Assembly (NCBI GenBank): GCA_039519185.1
Contig: CM076847.1
Span: forward strand, 83,861,100 to 83,925,099
DNA from: Astragalus membranaceus
Taxonomy: Eukaryota > Streptophyta > Magnoliopsida > Fabales > Fabaceae
DNA length: 64,000 bases
Direction: 5' to 3'
A program made the position numbers and the translations under genes. The notes under the pieces were generated by a model. It was given only the letters and a program-made list of their open reading frames with translations, made no database searches and had not been told where the DNA came from. Of this stretch, positions 57,417 to 64,000 are shown one piece after another (the stretch's first letter is position 1; every line of letters begins with the position of its first letter).

Positions 57417-57522
57417 CATCTCCACGGTTGTTGGTTCGAGCAAGCTTGGAGAGATGGTAGCCAGCATCCCCAAGTCTCTCCTCATAAATATGAACTAGTT
57501 CTTCATTTCCAACACAAAACTC
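57417..57522 (-). CDS. Exon of endonuclease/exonuclease/phosphatase family gene (calcium-binding EEP, At1g02270-like)
   Basis: On the minus strand a 106-bp open stretch lies between an acceptor CACGTGTAG and a donor GTAAGTG. It reads EFCVGNEELVHIYEERLGD, then AGYHLSKLARTNNRGDG. This matches the block following ICLQ in plant EEP proteins such as At1g02270 (WVGNEELV...LARTN-RGDG), where the Glu after CLQ is a metal-binding residue. Protein similarity was judged from memory of the family. The next exon would be 56885-57022, whose acceptor is lost. Upstream exons should lie to the right, beyond or within 57.5-64 kb, with a Copia element inserted in between. The gene is likely disrupted; product role (phosphodiesterase of the CCR4/DNase I fold) is inferred. 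Confidence 0.55.
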
Positions 57523-58163
57523 CTACACGTGAAACAAACATCATCATAACATGGAGTGATAGCTGAAAGGGAAAAAGGAAAAATAGTGAACCATGTAGAT
57601 AAATTTATGACTATCACCAAAGATATAAAATTTATTCACAAGAAACAATGCGCTCCATCACCAAAGAGAAAGGAACAAAGGAGCGGAATTGCTAACTGGA
57701 GGCAGATAATAGAAGAGGATTCAAAAAGCAAGCAATCCACAATCCTTCCATTCCTAGCTAACCAGAATTATCTGAACTGAAGTCACTTTCTAGGTTCTGT
57801 TCAAAACAAAACACAAAAATTAAGAGTGAAGCACTCCAAAACACAACATTTGAGACTAACATCACATGACTCTCCACATAACAGGAACCGCAATATAGAG
57901 TTAAGAGAAAAGAACGCTTGTGGGTAAAGCCGTTTGTAAAATGGAGAAAAGGATCTGAAAGTGGTGAATGAAACACATGAAGGGGTTTTTAATATCCACC
58001 TCTGCAGTTGACGACAAACACCCACTTATGCTAATTCTGGAAAGTTCTCCACCCACTTTTGTTTCATTTTGAGAAGAATCGTTCCCTCTTCTCAAATAGA
58101 ACTTAGAACCTGCAGCAGCTACTACCCGATTTGAATTCCATTCAATACCAATATCTCAAATTA
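57523..58163. other. Intron or spacer left of the Copia insertion
   Basis: AT-rich, no convincing exon. Minus-strand frames at 57758-58095 show no recognisable motif. Confidence 0.5.
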
Positions 58164-58168
58164 GTAAC

Positions 58169-58320
58169 TATTGTAAATAGTAATAGTAAATAGTGAATAA
58201 TTGTAATTATCCAGCCCATTTATAAGGTCCACTAGGGTTAGTCTTAGAATAGCCTATATATATCATTTAGCACTTGTATACAAGTTCAATTGAAATATTA
58301 TTCAGATATATTTTTCTACA
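58169..58320 (+). repeat. 5' LTR of the complete Copia element
   Basis: It runs from TATTGTAAATAG to TTTTTCTACA. The first bases were TG originally (the 3' LTR has TGTTGTAAATAG). A TATA-like CTATATATAT lies near 58253. At 152 bp it is unusually short for a Copia LTR. Confidence 0.9.
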
Positions 58321-58332
58321 TGGTATCACGAG
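58321..58332 (+). other. Primer binding site (initiator tRNA-Met)
   Basis: TGGTATCACGAGC directly follows the 5' LTR. It is the usual Copia site TGGTATCAGAGC with one extra base. Confidence 0.75.
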
Positions 58333-59240
58333 CTCTCGATCTTGAGAGACTTGCTTCCGCATAAACCCTAGCCACCTTCATTGTGGTCTTTTTTTCTGCC
58401 TTTAGAGAACTTACCCACCTTCATTGTGGTCCCCTTTGCTGCCTTCATTGTAGCAGTGTTTCAGACTTCAGTTTTTTTTAATACCAACAGTTTTTTTAGT
58501 CACCACTCAAGAACAGCCTGTCACTGCCAAATCACCACCATGTGCTGCCCGTTTTTTCTCTCCGCCCTCACCACCACTCTCCCAATCAAATTCCGAGCCG
58601 CCCCTCAAAATTTCTTCGCCATCAGAACTGCCACGCGCCTCCACGCGCAGATCTACTCCGGCGAGCCTCCGAGCGCGTGTGGCCCACGTGCCGCCATACA
58701 TGGCGCGTTTGAGCTTCGTTTTTTGGGCGTTCGTAGATCGGCCCATCCTTTATCCGTTTCAGTGGTTGTTTTCCTGTTTCGAGCACTTTGATTCTTGGGT
58801 CACTTTGAAGGCACCCGTTTCGTGTTCAATTCTGAATTTTTCGGTCACCGCTTCTGGTCTTACAACATCTCACTAGACATCTGCCCTGTTGTTAACTAGA
58901 CTTCTGCCCTGCTGTTAACTGAAGATTTATTTTTCCACTTAACTCTAATTTTGAAGAATATTTCTTCATTTTTGCAGCTCTTGGGTGTTTGTTTCAAATC
59001 CGAACACTCTTATTTGTGTTGTTGCTCTATTTTTGGGTTACGGTTTCTGTTGTTTCTGCTCTCCTTTTGGCTCTCACAGCATCTATTGCGATCATTGGAC
59101 GCATGATTTTTGTGGGTTATTTGAAGCTCACATTTGGTCACGGTTACTGGCTCTTTCGGCAACTTTGGACACTGTTATTGTGTTTATTTTTCATTTGTTC
59201 TTCGGTTATTGTCATAGATGGTTGATAATATTGCTCTTTA
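58333..59240 (+). other. Copia leader without recognisable gag
   Basis: About 900 bp where gag should be. Open frames exist (58381-58791, 58985-59257) but show no gag or zinc-knuckle motif. Either gag was lost or the region was replaced by unrelated sequence. Confidence 0.55.
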
Positions 59241-62200
59241 TCATTCACCGAGGATGAGGTGAATCGTTTAAAGGCCCTACTTGACTCTCTCAGTAAGCCT
59301 TCTGAAACTTGTTCTCTACCAACGATCGGTATTAGCGTATGCTCCCGATCTTTCAATGTTTGCGGTAAAATCCCTAAGGATGCTTGGATTTTGGACTCTG
59401 GTGCCACCGACCACATGACATTCAATTCCAGTTTATTTTCCTCCTATACCTCGTCTGAGAGGAATTGTTATATTACAATTGCTAATGGTTCTTATGCCCG
59501 TATTGATGGCTCTAGGAATGTTAACTTGCAACCTTCACTTCAATTACAAGATGTGCTACATGTTCCCACACTCTCTCACAATTTAATATCTATTCGTAAA
59601 CTCACTCGTGATCAGAATTGTAAAGTAACATTTTTCACTTCTTATTGTGTTTTTCAGGATCTTACCACGGAGAAGACAATTGGAGTTGCCAAGAAAAATG
59701 GAGGCTTATACTACTTATCTGATGAACCAAATTGTTCGAAGGTGCTGGTTTTCTGCTTGCAGTCTGAATCTTCTGAGTCTTTCAAATTTTACCAGTCCAC
59801 AAGGAATTCATGAGTTTACATGTGTCGACACCCCACAACAAAATGGTGTCGCAGAAAGAAAGAATCGTCATTTACTTGAAGTTGCTCGAGCCATTCTCTT
59901 CCAAATGGCAGTTCCCAACTCATACTGGGGAGAAGCAGTACTGACTGTTACCTACTTGATTAATCGGGTCCCATCTCGAATGTTAGGTAATGTCAGTCCT
60001 GTTCAGTTTATGACTTCACGGTTTTCTTCTGTTCCTATTTTGCAGAGTCTTGAATCTCGAGTGTTTGGTTGTATTGCTTTTGTCATGTTCACAAACAACA
60101 TCGAAGTAAGTTGGACCCTCGTGCAGTCAGATGCATTTTTATGGGTTATCCTCCCGACAAGAAAGGATATGAATGTTATCATCCTCTTAGTCGTAAGTAC
60201 TTTATCTCTAAAGATGTCACGTTTCATGAGAATGTATCCGACTTCACTCGTCCTCAGCTTCAGGGGGAGAGCATTCATAATGATTTGGAATCTGAGTCCG
60301 AGTTTCTATTCCTACCTGAGTTTCCTGTGACTTCTGTCTTAAGTCCTACTACTAGTCCTACTTCCACAAGTCCTACTATTGAGTCTCCTACTTCTATTTT
60401 GGTTTCTCCTTTGTCTTCTGTTTTGCAGGAACCATCATCTTCGACACCAGCAAACACTAAGGCTGGTGAGCCAATTATGGTGTATTAGAGAAGAAGTAAG
60501 CCCGGCCTGCTCCAGACACAGCCTCAATTGCCTGAACCGGAGGTAAGTACTGAAATTAACACTCCTATTAGTGATTCCCAAAGTTCTGACACTAGTGACA
60601 CTGATACAGATGATTTACCTATTGCTTTGAGGAAAGGGAAAAGGTCTTGTGCCAAATACCCTATTTCTCAATTTGTCTCCACTAAAAATCTTTCCCTGCA
60701 ACATCAAAGTTTTATTTCTACAGTTGACTCTATGGTCATTCCAGCATCTGTTCAAGAAGTATTGAAAGATAAAAATTGGGTTCAAGCTATGGAGGAGGAA
60801 ATGAAAGCTCTAGAAAGAAATGGAACTTGGGAGATTGTTGAGAGGCAGGAAGGCAAGAAACCAGTTGGTTGTAGGTGAATCTATACAGTCAAGCACAAAT
60901 CAGATGGTACTCTTGATCGGTACAAGACAAGACTAGTGGCAAAGGGATACACTCAGACTTATGGCATTGATTATGAGGAGACGTTTGCTCCAGTTGCAAA
61001 AATGAACATTGTTCGGATCTTACTATCACTTGCTGCCCACTCAGGTTGGGAACTAAATCAATTTGATGTCAAAAATGCATTCTTGCATGGAGATTTAAAA
61101 GAAGGGATGTATATGGAGATTCCTCCAGGATATGGTTTAACAAAAGGAGCAAACAAAGTATGCCGATTGAGGAAAGCTTTATATGGGCTGAAACAGTCTC
61201 CTCGAGCATGGTTTGGAAGATTTACAAAGGCAATGATGTGCTTAGGCTATAAGCAAAGCCAAGGAGATCACACTCTTTTCTTCAAACATTCACAAGATGG
61301 AAAACTAACTATACTTCTTGTTTGTCCCAGGAAGGTAGCTCAATTGGCGAGCTAAGGGACGTGAAGGAGTTGTAAGAAGGAGATCTCGGGTTCAAACCCC
61401 GGAAACTAACATCCCCCACCCCCCACTAACATTTGCTTATAAAAAAAAACTATACTTCTTGTTTATGTTGATGATATCATTATTACGACGATTTGGCTGA
61501 GAGACAGTTACTCAAGGAGAAATTATCAACAGTGTTTGAAATGAAAGACCTTGGGCAACTTAAGTATTTATTGGGAATCGAGGTGGCCTACTCAAAACAA
61601 GGCATTTTTATTTCTCAGAGAAAGTATGTGCTTGACCTCTTGTAGGAAACTGGAAAACTCGGATGCAAACCTACGAGTGTTCCCATAGAGCAGAATCATA
61701 AAATTAGCTTCGAAGAAGAAAGTGACAAAGTTGATAAGGTCCAATATCAGAGATTGGTGGAAAAATTGATTTACTTGGCACACACTAGACCTGATTTGGC
61801 TTATGCAGTCAGTGTGGTGAGCCAATTCATGCATGACCCGAGGGTGAGACATTTGCAGGCTGTTGATCGTATTCTTCAATATCTCAAGGCCACTCCGGGA
61901 AGAGGACTCTTGTTCAAAAGAGGTGGAAACCTAACTATGGAAGTTTATACTGATGCTGACAATGCAGGTTCAGTGATAGAAGATCTACATCTGGCTACTG
62001 CACTTTCCTTTGTGGGAACCTTGTTACTTGAAGGAGTAAGAAGTAAAACGTTGTGGCTCGATCTAGCGCTGAGTCTGAATTTAGAGCTTTCGCACAAGGA
62101 ATCTGTGAGCTGCTATGAATGAAGATTGTACCAAACGACTTGAAGATACAATGTGAGGGGCCTGAGGGGCCTATGAAGTTGTTTTGTGACAATAAGTCAG

Positions 62201-62421
62201 CAATCAGTATTGCCCATAATCCTGTTCAACATGATAGGACCAAACACATAGAGATAGACCGCCACTTCATCAAGGAGAAACTAGACAACGGTTTAATAGC
62301 TACATCCTACATTCCTTCCGAGCATCAACTGGCAGATGTGCTAACAAAGGGCCTACCAACAGAACGCTTCAACCAACTTACTTGCAAGCTAGGAATGATT
62401 GATATCCATTCACCAGCTTGA
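59241..62421 (+). pseudogene. Copia polyprotein: protease, partial integrase, reverse transcriptase, RNase H
   Basis: Protease AWILDSGATDHMTFNS near 59380 carries the catalytic Asp. GAG-pre-integrase-like LHVPTLSHNLISIRKL and KKNGGLYYL follow. At about 59800 the text jumps to DTPQQNGVAERKNRHLLEV, so the integrase core up to the last Glu is deleted. After a frameshift come FMGYPPDKKGYECYHP and a Ser/Pro-rich linker with a TAG (60486-60488). Reverse transcriptase shows NWVQAMEEEMKALERNGTWE, LVAKGYTQTYGIDYEETFAPVA and QFDVKNAFLHGDL (first catalytic Asp), ALYGLKQSPRAW, then a SINE, then VYVDDIII. RNase H shows VYTDAD, CDNKSAISIAHNP, HIEIDRHFIKEKL and ADVLTKGLP. Several stops and shifts; dead. Confidence 0.92.
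61324..61447 (+). mobile_element. SINE inserted in the Copia reverse transcriptase
   Basis: The 17-bp target duplication AACTATACTTCTTGTTT is perfect (61307-61323 and 61448-61464). The SINE has AGCTCAATTGGCGAGCTAAG (A-box region), GGTTCAAACC at 61389-61398 (B box) and a tail ACTAACATTTGCTTATAAAAA. It splits the reverse transcriptase just before its YVDD block. The perfect duplication makes this a fairly young insertion, later than the Copia element. Confidence 0.95.
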
Positions 62422-62428
62422 GGGGGAG

Positions 62429-62580
62429 TGTTGTAAATAGTAATAGTAAATAGTGAATAATTGTAATTATCCAGCCCATTTATAAGGTCCGCTAGGGTTG
62501 GTCTTAGAATAACCTATATATATCATTTAGCACTTGTATACAAATACAATTGAAATATTATTAAGATATATTTTTCTGCA
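62429..62580 (+). repeat. 3' LTR of the complete Copia element
   Basis: It runs from TGTTGTAAATAG to TTTTTCTGCA, preceded by the purine tract. Eight differences from the 5' LTR. Confidence 0.9.
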
Positions 62581-62585
62581 GTAAC

Positions 62586-64000
62586 CATCATCAGAATCCT
62601 GACAGGTGCATTTGGTAGTTTCATTTGGTTCTTTTTAAACTATTTCCTTCATAACCAAGCTGCTAGAGATTACTTTTGTAAGTTACTAGAGCACTACATT
62701 AATTTTCAACTTGCTTAAAGCAACACAAAGCTGCAATACACACACCATGCTTTAACTTTAACTCTCTGAGTATGTTTAACTTGTGTAGCTGTTTAAGTGC
62801 CTGATTATTTCCTGAGTTATTATATGGTAAAAGAATCATGTAACAATAAAATTAAATATATATTGAATACTGAATTTATCAAAGACCAGCTCACTAATAG
62901 GTTTACAAATAACGTTTTCTCCCTATGTTGAGCACTCTTTTGATTTCAATAGAAGTACTTTAACCAAGTTGCGGTTTTTTGTTCTCAGTAGTGCTTTCTA
63001 AAAAGTCTGATAGCAACCATTCCCTTTGGCTGTCAAACCAGTAAATTTACTCCTTTTACTTGAAAAGTTAAGGGAACATAAGGCATTTACCCATTACCCA
63101 ATGTACATCAAATAAACAGACTCAGACTAGTAACTCGTTTGCTCAGTTGGGTAAAATGGACTTAATTATACTAACCTTTGTCAACACCAGGAAACGTTTG
63201 GCATCCAACTTGAATTGAAACTACACCAGTGTTGTATTTCTGGAAAATGGAACAATGGACTGCAAAAAAGTGCTAGGAACAAAAGGAAGACCATTATGAG
63301 GGAAAGATTAAAAGAAAATCACGGTGCAAATAAAATTCCCAGTTTGAAATTTATGCCCATATTTAACTTCATTTCTCCATGAAAACCTGGGTATTTCAGA
63401 TTAACGATAATTGTACCCATTGTTAGATAAAACGTAAAATTACGCTTTTTTTTTTACTATTTTTACATAACAAGTTTGGTTCATAACTTCTTAATCTCTC
63501 TTGTGTGTTGCACGAGCTAATACTAGTAAGTACTCATAAAAGCTAAATCTATATCTAGGGTCAAGATTTTTTGTGCATAGCATCCTGATCTGAAAATACC
63601 ACTAACAGATTCACATAGCAAGTCACAAATTATGGTCAAGACTGAAATCTCAATTTTCACAGCCAAGTCATCTAGGCACAATACCATCATCATGTTGTCA
63701 TTGCATCAAGGGTAAAGATTTGTACTTCAACTTATGAATAAATATTCATAAAAAAGTTGCATCTGGTGCATGAATTCTTGAGCACAGTGTCCTGATTTCA
63801 CAATACCAACAGCGAATTCATACAGCAAATCACATTCCCCATAAAGAACCTATCTTGTTATTAAATTTCCACTCATCCAGACATAGCAACCCAATTTCAG
63901 AAAATGAATAAGGCATTCGCATATTGCAAGCTTTCTTTTTTTAGGGTCCAAATCAACCTTCAAGGCATGAAGGCAAACAAGTCTATACTTTTTTCAACAG
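62586..64000. other. AT-rich flank, probably intron/spacer of the minus-strand gene
   Basis: One exon-like piece lies on the minus strand at 63176-63239: acceptor TTTTCCAG, 64 bp open in a single frame (KYNTGVVSIQVGCQTFPG), donor GTTAG. I do not recognise the peptide, so it is not called as an exon. Nothing else in this stretch is supported. Confidence 0.4.

Larger units (their letters stand above)
58169..62580 (+). mobile_element. Complete Copia retrotransposon with 152-bp LTRs
   Basis: 5' LTR 58169-58320 and 3' LTR 62429-62580. Target duplication GTAAC at 58164-58168 and 62581-62585. The primer site TGGTATCA(C)GAGC starts at 58321 and the purine tract TTGAGGGGGAG ends at 62428. The LTRs differ at 8 of 152 positions by my count (about 5%), so the insertion is not recent. 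The inner region has lost most of gag and part of integrase and carries stops and a SINE. The element sits between EEP-like exons, probably in an intron of that minus-strand gene. Confidence 0.93.

Noticed and set aside
63176..63239. Exon-like 64-bp piece on the minus strand
   Set aside because: Splice signals and one open frame are present, but the peptide is not recognised and its link to the EEP exons is unproven, so it is not listed as a feature of its own.

Overview
The window is nuclear DNA of a flowering plant, most likely a eudicot. The evidence is a six-exon plant 26S proteasome ATPase gene (RPT2) with GT-AG introns, set among nested plant transposable elements of nearly every class. 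A legume is plausible from the general look of the LTR, SINE and TRIM sequences, but this is not proved. No tRNA, rRNA or CRISPR feature was seen.

Layout. 1-7629: the 3' part of a gag-only Ty3/gypsy (Tat/Ogre-like) retrotransposon. It carries two nested solo LTRs, a 485-bp array of 81-bp repeats, a 1.5-kb array of GGCGCC-hairpin repeats, and its own 3' LTR. 8154-12783: a Mutator-like element (MULE) with a perfect 9-bp target duplication, carrying a plant-mobile-domain gene facing a FAR1-type transposase, with another solo LTR near its right end. 13106-13223: a minus-strand SINE. 13464-20509: a full-length L1-type LINE (ORF1, ORF2) with 15-bp target duplications, one frameshift in ORF2. 20760-25147: RPT2, with a Harbinger-type MITE in intron 5. 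26414-29721: a hAT element with 8-bp target duplications and a truncated transposase. 29.7-36.3 kb: decayed Ty3 and Copia pieces, a three-LTR TRIM and a SINE. 35.9-38.26 kb: the start of a Copia element. 38261-38760: a run of 500 N.

After the gap, 38761-56277 repeats 20772-38260 almost base for base: RPT2, the MITE, the hAT, the TRIM, the SINE and the Copia start. The suffix of the sequence before the gap equals the prefix of the sequence after it. This is the pattern of two overlapping contigs that were not merged, so the second RPT2 is probably an assembly artefact. If so, the real locus is about 46 kb with one RPT2.

From 56278 on: the rest of the truncated Copia (integrase), two minus-strand exon-like pieces of an endonuclease/exonuclease/phosphatase gene, a complete Copia element with 152-bp LTRs and target duplication GTAAC (58169-62580) whose reverse transcriptase is split by a SINE, then AT-rich flank. 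The only apparently intact host gene is RPT2. Everything else is transposon-derived or a gene fragment, and the nesting gives a relative time order of insertions.
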